A stretch of DNA of 64,000 nt from contig JACAXG010000069.1 in NCBI GenBank assembly GCA_018881555.1, positions 2,589,403 to 2,653,402 of the forward strand. Direction: 5' to 3'. The notes beneath the pieces were generated by a model that had not been told where the DNA came from, ran no database searches, and saw only the letters and a list, made by a program, of their open reading frames with translations. Of the stretch, positions 35,190 through 45,442 are shown piece after piece. Each line of letters opens with the position of its first letter. The stretch's first letter is position 1. The position numbers and the translations under genes are program-made. Source of the DNA: Amblyornis subalaris (Eukaryota > Chordata > Aves > Passeriformes > Ptilonorhynchidae).

Positions 35190-35463
35190 AATGGCACCCT
35201 TCTGACCACAACCACACCCCTCTCCGGTTCAAGTAGTGTGGGAACCGGAGGCGGGTTGGTTCCCAGGGGTGGAGTCATCAATGGAGAGGTTGGGACATTG
35301 GAAGGGGCAGCAGGGTCTGAGGAAAGCAGGGGATTCCCGATGGAAGGAGAAGGGTCCGACGCAGGCACGCCCATCGATGTGTGGGAGGAGGGACCCAATG
35401 AAGTAACATGCGCAGGGAAGGGAGGGGGGAGGTCTTCGGGTGGTGGAATGGCCGGCGCCATAT

Positions 35464-35545
35464 GGCCGGTGCCATTTTGGCTTGCCACGCGGTCGGCGCC
35501 ACCTTGGCTCGCCACACGGTCGGCGCCGCCTTGGCCATTTTTGCA
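35464..35545. repeat. Short minisatellite (about 27 bp x 3)
   Basis: Three tandem imperfect units of the form GG(T/C)CGG(C/T)GCC...TTGGC(T/C)(T/C)GCCAC inside the LTR element. They encode repeating Arg/Pro/Trp-rich peptides on the minus strand. Confidence 0.8.
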
Positions 35546-35942
35546 GAAAAACAGGGGGAGACAAAACCGGGTAAGTGGGTATAGGTAAGAGGGTTAGGGT
35601 AGAGTCCAGGGCAGCATGGCCAGTGCCCTCCCGGGAAGGGGACAGGGGGGACCGGGGAACATCAGGGAGACAGTAGCAGCCCTGTGCCCTTGGGCAGGAT
35701 TCATCTCCCGGTCTCTCCTGAGACGGGGAAAAGGGTTGAGGAACACAGGCAGAGGGAAGCGGGGAAGGGTTTTTTAACTGGGGGTTAACCGAATCCGAAT
35801 GTTTCCTAATACTCTTAACATATACTACGATAATGGCAAACAAAACTACATCACGGGAAATATTAGGAAAATATTTAAATAACTAAAGAACAAAACGTTT
35901 GAAGTCTCCCTTCGAAAAATGAAAAGTTTCCCGAGTAAGGGC

Positions 35943-35996
35943 TCATTCAATTTGGTTAAAAACCTCCCTCTGGAGATGGGTTAACCCACTACCCAT
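35943..35996 (-). pseudogene. Possible truncated gag start in the LTR element
   Basis: An ATG about 270 bp after the primer binding site opens Met-Gly-Ser-Gly, as in a myristoylated retroviral matrix protein, but stops after 17 codons. Position and the Gly at residue 2 suggest a relic gag start; the shortness makes this tentative. Confidence 0.35.
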
Positions 35997-36263
35997 CACA
36001 CCCAGAAAACTCTTCCCACCACTGAGAGGAAAAGGACTAACAAAAAGAACAGAAAAAAGACCCGATATTTCTCACACTCACCAACTGGGTCAAAAAAAAC
36101 TCTTGGAGGGGTCCTCAAGTCCTGGCCAGTCCTCCGGTCACCTCCTAGGTGCCTTCAGAGGGTTGTTGGCTGCCTGTCAGGCAAGATGTAATAAAACTTA
36201 GATCTTCCTTTGAGGTAGCATCTACACCAGACGTACACGCCTTCAGAGACTGTTCTCAGGGTG

Positions 36264-36281
36264 CTCCACGTTGGTGCGCCA
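36264..36281 (-). promoter_or_regulatory. Lys-like primer binding site of the non-autonomous element
   Basis: Minus strand TGGCGCACCAACGTGGAG begins two bases after the 5' LTR and closely resembles the tRNA-Lys primer site of betaretroviruses, with small changes. Confidence 0.75.
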
Positions 36282-36283
36282 TT

Positions 36284-36394
36284 TGTTGTAATAAATGGGA
36301 CTGGATTTTGGGGTCCTGCAGTCTTCCCAAAAGCGTGGCATGTGTCCGGCGGTGCCTGAGGTGTTCAGTGGTGCACACACACGCACGCACGCAT

Positions 36395-36425
<31 letters not shown>

Positions 36426-36811
36426 GGCATAGTTAGTCAGAGGCAAAGAGTCGGAGGGCTTCTCCTTATGTGTTCCACGAAATGGGTTTATTCCATGAAT
36501 GGTCAGGGAAGGAGAACTCCGAACAATGGAGGGTTCAGGGTTTTATCCCAGGGGCAGTGGGGGCAGAGAGNNAGCAGGGCCCAATGGGCTGAGGGTCAGG
36601 GGGCGGAGAGAAGGCGGGGCAATACAACCTCAACCAATGGGGGCAAACAAGGGGAGGAGCAGGGCACAGGAACAAATGGGATGCCGAGTAAGGGAGAACA
36701 CCCCAGAACTGAACCTTACAAGGGAACAAGGAGTGACAGGTTCCTCAGTCACTCCTGTGGCCGGCCCAAACACTGGCAGCATCCCCTGCTGCAGGGTCAG
36801 CCACCACTACA
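36284..36811 (-). repeat. 5' LTR of the non-autonomous element
   Basis: Same LTR as 32787-33290 with a longer (CA)n tract (about 36374-36423). Two ambiguous bases (NN) at 36571-36572 where the other copy reads GT. Confidence 0.9.
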
Positions 36812-36889
36812 AAGTATCTTGTATTCTCCTACTAGAAATGTAAGCACATTTCAAGTGCCTGCCAAAATACATTTTTGGTCTCATGCGTC

Positions 36890-39376
36890 ATCCCATTAGG
36901 TAAGGAAGGAGAGGTGGTGGGGTGTCTCTCTACTTTAGGGAGTGTTTCAACTGTATAGGGTTCAAGGATAGTGATGCCAGATAAGTTTGAGTGACGATGG
37001 GTGGGAATCAGGGGGATGGCCAACAGGGGCATATCATGATAGGAGTCTGTTTTAGACCACCCAACTAGGATGAAGAGTCAGAAAAAGCATTCTACAAGTA
37101 GCTGGCAAATGTCTCATGATCACTGGCTCTTGTTACAGTGGGAGGCTTTACTTTAATTTGCTGGATGACTGCTGGAAACTCAGCACAGTGGAGAGGAGAC
37201 ATTCCAGGAGGTTCTTGGAGCATGTGGAAGACAACTTTTTCAGAAAGCTGGTGTGTGAGCCAATGAGGGAAGACCAGTGAATAGAGAAGGACTGGGCGTG
37301 ATGTGGTGGTCAAAGACAGTCTTGGGTATAGCGACCATAAAATGATAGCTTTCGATTCTTAGTGAAGGAAGAAAGGGGGTCAACAAAACTTATACCTTGG
37401 CCTACCAGAGGGCAGACTTTGGCCTATTCAGGACAGTGGTTCAGAGAGTCCTTTGGGAAACAGTCCTTAATAGCAAAGGGACCCAGGAATGCTGGACATA
37501 CTTTAAGAAGGAAATCTTAAAGGCACAAGAGCAGCCAATCCCTATTTGCCAAAAGACAAGCCGTGGGGGAAGATCAGCCTGGCTGAATAGGGAGCTTTTG
37601 CTGGAACTCAGGGTAAAAAAAAGAGTTTATGACCTTTGAAGGATGGGGCAGGCAACTTGGGAAGTGTACAAGGATGTCATTAGGTTGTGTAAACTGAAAA
37701 TTAGAAAGGCAAAAGCCCAGCTAGAAGTCAATCTGACCACTGCTGTGAAAGATAATTAAAAGAGTTTTTATAAAAAAATTAACAACAAAAGGAGGAAAAT
37801 ATCCATACTTTATTGGATGTGAAACGGAGCATTGTAACCAAGGATGAGGAAAAGGCTGAGGTACTTACTGCCTTCTTTGCCTCAAGTTTTAACAGGAAGA
37901 CAGTTATTATCAAGGCAACCAGTCCTCTGGCTGGTAGACAGGGATGGGGGCCAGAATAGAGCCCCTGTAATCCAGGAGAAGGTAGTTAGTGACGTGCTGT
38001 GCCACATAGACACTCAAAAGTGTGAAAGGCCAGTTGGAATCCACCTAAGAGTACTGAGGGAGCTGGTGGAGGAGTTCACCAAGCCACTCGCCACCATTTG
38101 CCAACAGCTCTTGATTCTTGCAATGTCACGGTATAAAAATTTCAAAGACTCTCGTCTTTTGAAGCAGGTATTCGTTTATTCGGTGCCAGGGACACAGGCG
38201 ATCACTCTGCCCAACATGTCCGCCTCCCAAGGAGAGGGTACAAGCTTATATCCTTTCAACTATATGCATACGCATAATATTTCTAAGAAAAGGTGATACA
38301 TGCTACTAATTCCCCAGAATTTATGAATATTATTTACATATTTTTACGCATGCGCATTGCCTCCTGGTGGCCGTCCCGGGTGGTCATTGGATGAAGGCTG
38401 TAGTCTTCCTCTTGGCTGACCTTTTCACATCTCCCTCTTGCCCATGCATACTTGATAGGGTCTGATATAAGTCCCTTGTTGTGCCAAGTTGGCAGTTTTA
38501 GCTCTTCTGTTCTCTGTTTAAAGACCTTGTGTTTCTTGCAATTTAACAGTTCCTGCAATTTTGTTTCTATTTTCCTTAAAGACTATGGATTAATATTTGT
38601 TAAGCTACAGACAACTATTTGTTAAGCTTATTACAGGAGTCCCTTTGTTATTACAAGAGTCCCTTTGTTATAAAATTCTCTTTCACCCTGGCTAACCAGG
38701 GAGGCCCCAATTGACTTGAGTGGAGGTTGGCCAATGTGACACCCATCTACACACAGGGTCAGAAGGAGGATCTGGGGAACTACAGGTCTGTCAGCCTGAC
38801 CTTGGTGCCTGGCAAGGTTATGGAGCAGATCATCTTGAGAGTGATCGTGCCGTCATATGGCACGTGCGGGACAACCAGGGGATCAGTCCCATCCATCACG
38901 GTGTCAGAAAAGGCAGGTCCTGGTTGACCAGCCTGATTTTCTTCTATGACCAGGTGACCTGCTTAGTGGATGAGGGAAAGGCTCTGGATGTTATCTACCT
39001 GGATGTTAGTAAAGCCTTTGATAGTGTCTCCAATGACATTCTCCTGGAAAAGATGGCAGCCCATGGCTTGGGTGGTGCATTGTTCACTGGGTAAAACCCA
39101 CCTGGATGGCCAGGTCCAGAGAGTGGTGGTGAATGGAGTTACACCTAGCTGGTGTCCAGTCATGGGTGGGGTTCCTCAGGGCTCAGTATCTGTTTAATAT
39201 CTTTATCAATGCTGTGGATGATTGGATTGAGTTCATCCTCAGTGTTGCAGACAACACCAAGCTGGGTGGGACTGTTGATCTGCCGGAGGGCAGGAAGGCT
39301 CTGCAGAGGGATTTGGACAGGCCAGACTGATGGGCTGAGGCCAACGGTATGAGGTTCAACACAGCCAGGTGCTGGG
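36890..39376 (+). repeat. CR1 LINE, plus sense, split by an LTR
   Basis: Covers the CR1 endonuclease C-terminal region, linker and reverse transcriptase. Recognisable RT pieces are VIYLDVSKAFDSVSNDILL (39.0 kb) and a decayed catalytic box VADNTKLGG (39.26 kb). Stops and frameshifts are many. A separate LTR occupies 38124-38685. The CR1 stops near 39376 without its 3' UTR and octamer tail, which CR1 insertions normally retain. Confidence 0.92.
38124..38685 (-). mobile_element. Solo LTR inserted in CR1 (minus sense)
   Basis: Plus text TGTCACGGTATAAA...CTCTTTCA, so minus sense runs TGAAAGAG...CGTGACA. In that sense a TATA box (GGATATAAGC, 38244-38253) and AATAAA (38175-38180) are correctly placed. 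The adjacent CR1 resumes cleanly at CCCTGGCTAACC. No clear target duplication was found. A 21-bp tandem duplication (ATTACAGGAGTCCCTTTGTT units) lies at about 38628-38671. Confidence 0.65.
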
Positions 39377-40280
39377 TTGTTTGGTTAATAGCTGGGCCAG
39401 GTTGCAGAGCACTGCTCTGTCTTTCCTGTCCATGGTTTCAGATTCGGCATCAGGCTATGCAAATAACCAACTGACACATGGAATGCTCTTGCACCCTGCC
39501 TGGGAATCCTCGCTTCTGCAGCACAGGCAAATAAAAGGGCAAACCTTTGCAAGGATGTGGTACAGAAAGGAGATTGCGCTGCAGTCAAGATTGTAACAGG
39601 AACCTGCAAAAACGCTGCTGGTGTTAGAAATCAGAACTGGGACTTAACTACTTAGAGTTGAGCTGAAGATTAATGTGACCATAACTATTTCAGAGCTTCT
39701 GTCTGTTTAAAAGTGAAATTATGTATTTTTTTTATAGTTTACATTCTCGGTTGTTAATTTTTAGTAAATTTTCTGGTAACTATTGCTTACTAGTAATTTC
39801 TATCAAGTTATGAAAAATAATTTATTTTGGCCAATATACGTGCCTGTAAAACACATTGAAAAAAAGAATTCTACAGTGTGAGACAATTTTTGTCAAAGTC
39901 AGTGCATAATCTCAGTTCCTACGCTAATTTTAATCTTGTCAAGGAAACTGCCAAAGAAAATCCAGAATGAAATGCATGCACTACAAACATTTGCCAGCAC
40001 CCTTTCTAACGATATCTAAATATAATTTTGTAAATTTACTCTTTTGCCTAATTAATTGAAGAAACAATTTCAGCTGCGTTGGTAACGGGATTTCAAAATG
40101 GCAAAACGCCAATTCAGACACTTAGATCCCAGCCTGTAAGAATCTATCCGTCATGTTTCTCTCAAAAAGGCACGCGCAGAATAACTGAGCGGACCTCCAG
40201 GGTATTTCCACTCCTGCGCTTGTCCACCGAAGCAGTTTCCGTCGATTTAGCGAAGATGCCGGTATTTCGTTTGATTGGTG
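39377..40280. other. Intergenic sequence upstream of the GPBP1 CpG island
   Basis: AT-rich on the left, changing abruptly to CpG-dense sequence near 40.2 kb. Nothing else recognised. Confidence 0.5.
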
Positions 40281-40709
40281 GTTGTTGGGTTTTTACTGGC
40301 CTCGGGTCCCGCCGGCGCCGCGATTTAACCGCGCTGCGAAGCTGCGAGGCGCCCGCTCGGCCGGCAGCTCCGAGCAGCGGGAGGGACCTCCGCTTCCCGG
40401 CGCCCGCCGCTGCCCCGCCTCCGCACGGCGGGCGGCGGGGATCTCCCCGGCACACACCAGGTCGATCTCGGCCGCGCTCGGCGGGCGCCCCCGCCCACAT
40501 ACGCGGCGCACGGACCTTCCAGCCGGTGCCCCGCCGCGCCCGCACGGGCCCGAGCCCGAGTCTCGGTTTTGCTGCCCCGTGCCGGCCCCTCCTCGGCGCC
40601 CGGGCTGCGCCGCTGCACGGTTAATTACGGCGGCGCCGGGGACTCCCGGCCGGGGGGGGTGGGGCGCGCTGGGGATTCCCAGCCCCGCGCCGAACGTTCG
40701 GGATGGTTC

Positions 40710-40723
40710 CCGTGACGTCACGG
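40710..40723. promoter_or_regulatory. Palindromic CRE (CREB/ATF site)
   Basis: CCGTGACGTCACGG contains the full consensus TGACGTCA at 40713-40720 and is a perfect 14-bp palindrome in a CpG island, about 130 bp before the YY1-like site. Confidence 0.8.
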
Positions 40724-40841
40724 CTGGGGCCGTGCCGGGAAGCCCCCCCCGCCCCTCCGCGGGCTCCCGCGCGCGTCGCGCGGCGGCTCTCGCGAAGCTT
40801 GTCGGTGCGCGCGCGCGCGGGGAGCACTGCGGCGCGGAGCG

Positions 40842-40852
40842 GCGCCATTTTG
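40842..40852. promoter_or_regulatory. YY1-like site in the GPBP1 promoter
   Basis: GCGCCATTTTG is the reverse complement of the AAAATGGCGC form of the YY1 motif, which is typically found close to transcription starts of CpG-island genes. It suggests transcription begins near 40.82-40.86 kb (inference). Confidence 0.6.
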
Positions 40853-40875
40853 AGAGAGCGAGGCGAGCGCGCGGT

Positions 40876-40921
40876 GCGTGTGTGTGTGTGTGTGCGCGCG
40901 CGCGCGTCAGCGCGCGCGCGG
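40876..40921. repeat. Alternating (GT)n(GC)n tract, Z-DNA candidate
   Basis: A GT run passes directly into GC alternation, is interrupted by TCA, then resumes GC. A second GC run lies at 40805-40820. Confidence 0.9.
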
Positions 40922-41746
40922 GGGGGGCGGTGGCAGCCGGGGCATGCCGGGGGGGTGCACTCGCGGCACCCCCGGGACGGCACCGGGAGCGGGCGCGGAG
41001 CAGACACGGAGCATCCGCGCCGCCCCTCTGCCTCCCCCGCGGCGCTGCCCGGACCGCCCTCGGGGACGGAGGGGCAGCCGCCCCCGGCGGCGGGAGCGGC
41101 GCGGCCCGTGGTGGGGCAGAGGGTGGGCGCCCAGCGGAGCCGCAGCGAGAGCCGTGCACCCCGGGAGCGGGGGTCTGTGTGCCTGCGCATCCCGAAAGTG
41201 GGGAGTCTGTGTGCCCGCACACCCCGGAGCGGCAGCGTCCCCCGGGCTGCGCTGGGGCTGCCCCGGCCGCTCCCGCCGCCGCTCCAGGAAGTGTCCCTGG
41301 CCCAGGTCAGCGCTTCCCGCCAGGGTGCCTTCTGCAGATCTGGTCACCTTTACCGATAAAAAGAGAAATGTCCCTTTCCCTCTGTTTTTTAACTCCTCTC
41401 CCCCCAGCCCCCACTCCCTCTCTCCCCTCGCTCCCCCTTCCCCCGCCCCCTCCGTCTGTTTTTCTCCGGGGATGGAGAGGCAGGAGAAGGTTTTCGCTGA
41501 TAGGCTGCGTCCTCCGTCACACATTCCTGCCGCCCTCTCCGCGATGCGAGTGGAGGTGTAACCGAGGCTTCCGTTCTCGGGTCCGGCTCCCTGACTGCAT
41601 CCGTGTTTGCTCTTTAGGATTCAGGTTTCTGTTTGTTTCTGTTTTTAAGCTTCTGGTTTTTGGTTTTTGTTTGTTTTGTGTTTGTCTAACGCCAGTTCAG
41701 ATTTCATGAGGGAAAACTTGATTTTTCTGCTTCTTTTTTACCGTAG

Positions 41747-42090
41747 GCGGCTTGAACGACAGAGTCAGTTCTGGATGTTTGCAGCCTTTTGCTTCAGCTG
41801 GCAGAGAGGAAAAAAGGTGGACACTGACCTGCGGCAGTTGCTTCCTGTGAAAGGGAAGAAATATCGGACACTGTTCTGGGATTATTTGTGCGTGCTTCGT
41901 CCTGGAAAGGCCTCTGAAACCATCAGTAGGCATCTGAGAAGAGAATTGAAGAAGTCGTGAGGTTTTTCCTTCTGTCAGTGTAGAGCACATCACCCTTGGA
42001 TTCTTTTGTCCACATGGCATGGATACATAGCTAAATTTGTGAAGTTCTGAATAGTTCAACTGCCAAAATAAAGTGCTTTTTTGTTTTTAG
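41747..42090 (+). other. Candidate GPBP1 alternative or 5' UTR exon with open frame and poly(A) signal
   Basis: A strong polypyrimidine tract ends in CCGTAG|GCGG at 41746. The following sequence stays open for 71 codons to a stop at 41958-41960 (a Met occurs at 41773), in a basic frame ending LRRELKKS. AATAAA at 42067-42072 is followed by a GT/T-rich stretch, as in a real cleavage site. It could be a terminal exon of a short transcript from the CpG island or a 5' UTR exon. No protein family was recognised. Confidence 0.4.
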
Positions 42091-44753
42091 ATACTCTTTT
42101 TTCTTCTCGGCAACATTCTGTCTGAGTCAGAGGCATAACTAGTTTTGTTAACTGGCTCCACTTAAATGTGGCCTGAGTCACTGTGTAGACATTGCTGAAA
42201 AGTTTCATGGCAGATATTTCATCCTCTCTTATTTTATTTTTTAGATTTTCTGACATAGTCTTCTCTCATTTTGCAGTGAGACCTATTTTCTAAATGAAGA
42301 ATTTAATAGATGTTTGTTTATCCTTTTTTCTTTTATATTTCATTTAATATTTTTGTTGAAAAATGTTGTTGCCAATAACCAGTATGGAGGTATCCAGATA
42401 GCTGTTGTTTACAAATGCCTCTGTTACCAGCAAGTAGGAAATGTTCTACAGTTCGTATGTGAAATTTGGGGTTTTGGCTTCACAGTTTGTGGTGTAAAAC
42501 CTCTGTTTATTTCACCTGGAGCTGATGCTGCTTATAGTGATATCTACATGGAATAGACAAGAGAAGAAGCTGTCAGAGAAAAGAAAAGCTTTGTAAGACA
42601 GACAGTTGGCAGACTTTGTAAATAGCCTTGCAGGATCTGTAAGCAAGAAGGATGGGTAGCTGATTTCTGTGAGGTCAAATCTATGTCAAACTTCTACGAA
42701 TGTAGTATCAACGTCAACGCGGGATATTGTCTCAAGGAAAACAAACTGGAAAAATACAAATCACGCAGTACTAACACCTTGTGCGGTCCTCTTGGATTAG
42801 GTAAGTGGTGTAGTGTTCATAAATCAGTTTACACATGAAAAAATATTTTATCAGAACAGTTAAACCAGTAACTTTTACTGGTTAGAGGTTCTTGTTTGGG
42901 GTGTTGGTTTTTTTTTTTGAGAATGTTGAAAAAAGCTTGTTAATTTTTACTTGCTTTTTTATAATTAATGGAGGAATTCTTTAAGAATTTGAAGAATACG
43001 TATACAAGCAGAAATGTGTAGGTAAGAGTGTGACTTTTATGGGAGGCTAAAAAGTAGGTACATCTAGACTAAATCCATAAGGAACTGAGCCTTCATGTTA
43101 GTATTGTAATCTCAGCATTGAATGTTACATACTTTCGACCAAGTCTTCTGGATGGCTTGCATGTTTCAGTCTTTCCATTTGTGTTAGATGTGTTTGCAAA
43201 ATCAGGGTAGTAATAATGTAAAGTTTTTTTTACTCTTTTTTTTTTTTTATTTCCACTATTTTTTGTCACTTATAAAAGCCAGGGTTTTTTTTACCAAAAA
43301 TTATTTTACTGCCTATGCAGGGTAGATTTTTACTGTCTTGATATTTTAAGATTTGCTTCAGTGTATTTTCCTATTCTGTAATGGGAATGAATTAGTCTGA
43401 CTAGTCTGCAAGTATAGCATTACAGAAAAACTCCATCTTCTTGGAATGATTCACAATGAAATCTAGTGGTGATCTGGCTAATCTTACATGTTATTTTTAG
43501 ATATATTGCAGTTTCTCTTCCAGAGTGATTAAATATTTTTTAATGTTGAAATTAAGGTGTTTATAATAATTTTTTGTAGGTTTGCATTCAACTGAACTGC
43601 TACGGCCTCAAAGAAAATTAAGATGGACAGAGCAACTTAATTCAAAAGTCAGTGGTAATTTTACTGAAGCTGTCTCTCCCCTACCCCACCTTGATGATTC
43701 ATAAAGCTTTAACTGATTAAAGTATTATTGGGTAGACTTTAAAGTGAGCGTCTTGTAGAGGTTACACCTTTACCTCAGTTGTCACATTTTAAAATATTTT
43801 TGAGAGCTTCTCCAATACTGAAGTAGTAGTAGTGAACTAATGAAAAAAAAAAGGTTTTCTCTAAGGGCAGCTCAAAGATGTTTGAGAAGATTGCTTGTAT
43901 TAAAACCTTGTAGAAAAAGTAAAGTTAAGCATGTGAAACTGTATTTTAAAATTACTGGTGTGTTTTTTACTTCTGTAGCCTCTTATTTTGACCATAAATG
44001 AAGGACTTGCATCTACATGAGTTTTGTGAATTCTCGGTCTCGCTAAAGTTGTTAGCTCTGTGTTGTCAGTATCTACAAGTTGAACTAGCTTTGGTTTTCT
44101 GCTTTTGATGGTCTTTCTGTTTTGTTATTTTAACTTTTATTTCAGTTTTGTTGTTTTGAAAACATGGAAACTGTGGAACATGAGTAGGGGTCTGTTTCTG
44201 TAATCTCTGGCAATGGCTTGTGTCTCTTCTGTATTGAGTCTTGGTGTGAGTGGAGTGATGTGGAGTCTTCTGTACTGTGTCTTGAGCTGGGATTGACTGG
44301 TGAGCTGGGCCACATGTGAAGAAGCCAAACCAATAGAAAAGAATGATCTTCTTAATTCCTTTACTTATATCAGTATCTTTTGTTTGACAGCATTTGGTAA
44401 ACAGGAGTTCAGGTGTGAGTGGCCATTCCGTTTGATTGTTGTATGCTCATGAGCGTAATATAAGTATTCACTTCTTAACTCACAGAAAAAGTCATCTGTC
44501 TCTTTTTTTTCCCAAGCTATTAATTTTCAGTGCTGTGAGATACTTTCATCTCTTTTCATTAGGCTCTCACTGAAATCAACGAGCTACATCCCCCACTTAA
44601 CTATTTTGGGTGACATCTTTATCTAGACTCTTCTTCTGGAAGTTTTGAGGATTCTGCTTTTTAGCTTCATGAAGTTAACTCTGTCTTTACACCTTTCTGT
44701 TTGCTGGTAGGATAACTCTTTTATTCCTTTCACAGTAGTTAAGCTTTGGAAGT
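42091..44753. other. GPBP1 5' intron, no firm feature
   Basis: AT-rich. A good donor (GGATTAG|GTAAGTGG near 42801) and acceptor (TTTTTTGTAG near 43580) occur but no exon is supported by coding content. T-rich runs are common. Confidence 0.45.
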
Positions 44754-45442
44754 TGTAATGTCCCACACTTAGGAAGGGAGCACCCAAGATTTGTAAATGC
44801 TTGTGGTGGAAGGGGACAGCAAAAGTCAGAGGGTCTGCAAAAAATCACCAGATTTTATTAGTAAATTGCACACTTGGCACTGAAATTGGTATGTCAGTCC
44901 CTGACATAGGGATATAAACACAGAGCTTACATAGTAGGGATGAGGTGGAAGGGAAGAGATGAATTACAGAGAGGGAGAGAGAGAAAAAGAGATCACCAGT
45001 CCTTGTTCCAGTGTTGGTCTGGCTGATGGGATGTCCTGGGGTGTGCAGCCAGGGCTTGGTGGGGTACCTTTTCCTAGATAGATTTTCCTGCCCTAAAGGT
45101 AAAGTTTTGGCTTTCGATGCAGATCGGTTATTATGCATGGTCTGTTCTTTCAGGCCTTTCTGGAAATGGGTTGGAGGGATTTGTGGGGTCCTTGATGATC
45201 TCATCATCCCTGTGCTGCATTGACTTTTGGTCAACAGTTCATGCCCGCTTCTGTGCTGGTGCTGTCTTTTGTTTCTTGTGTCTCCATGGACTAGAGTAAG
45301 GATGTTTGTCTCAGAAAAGTGCTGCCCTACCTCTGCATGGCCCCTTCTCCAGCCACATCCCATTCTTTCCTGCAAAGTGTTTTTATCAGCAATCGTTGGT
45401 TGGCTCCATAGTCATCCATCAGCTCAGTGTTTGAGACATACA
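44754..45442 (-). mobile_element. Probable solo LTR (minus sense)
   Basis: Plus text TGTAATGTCCCACAC...GAGACATACA; ends form short imperfect inverted repeats. In minus sense AATAAAATCTGG near 44857 would be the poly(A) signal just before the 3' end. No target duplication was identified, so the limits are approximate. Confidence 0.45.

Larger units (their letters stand above)
32787..36811 (-). mobile_element. Complete 4-kb non-autonomous ERVK-like LTR element
   Basis: Two LTRs (32787-33290 and 36284-36811) read in minus orientation enclose about 3 kb. AAGTAT is duplicated on both sides (32781-32786, 36812-36817), a 6-bp duplication as in class II retroviruses. Next to the 5' (right) LTR is a Lys-like primer binding site, and next to the 3' (left) LTR a polypurine tract. 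No protease, reverse transcriptase, RNase H, integrase or envelope motif was seen on either strand of the internal region. That makes it look like a passenger element mobilised by another virus's enzymes (inference). Confidence 0.85.
40290..41300 (+). promoter_or_regulatory. GPBP1: CpG island promoter of GPBP1
   Basis: About 1 kb of CpG-dense DNA. It contains a 14-bp perfect palindrome with a full cAMP response element, a YY1-like GCGCCATTTTG site and long alternating GC/GT tracts. No TATA box is evident. Assigned to GPBP1 because the first coding exon of GPBP1 lies downstream on the plus strand and no other gene is recognised between. The non-coding first exon and its donor are not certain; CCCAG|GTCAGC near 41305 is one candidate. 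Confidence 0.75.

Noticed and set aside
40079..41709. 475-codon and other long frames across the GPBP1 CpG island
   Set aside because: Low-complexity composition and open frames on both strands; explained by GC content rather than coding.
42314..42801. 80-codon frame and a good donor GTAAGTGG near 42801
   Set aside because: The frame is hydrophobic low-complexity from T-rich DNA and no matching acceptor with coding content was found.
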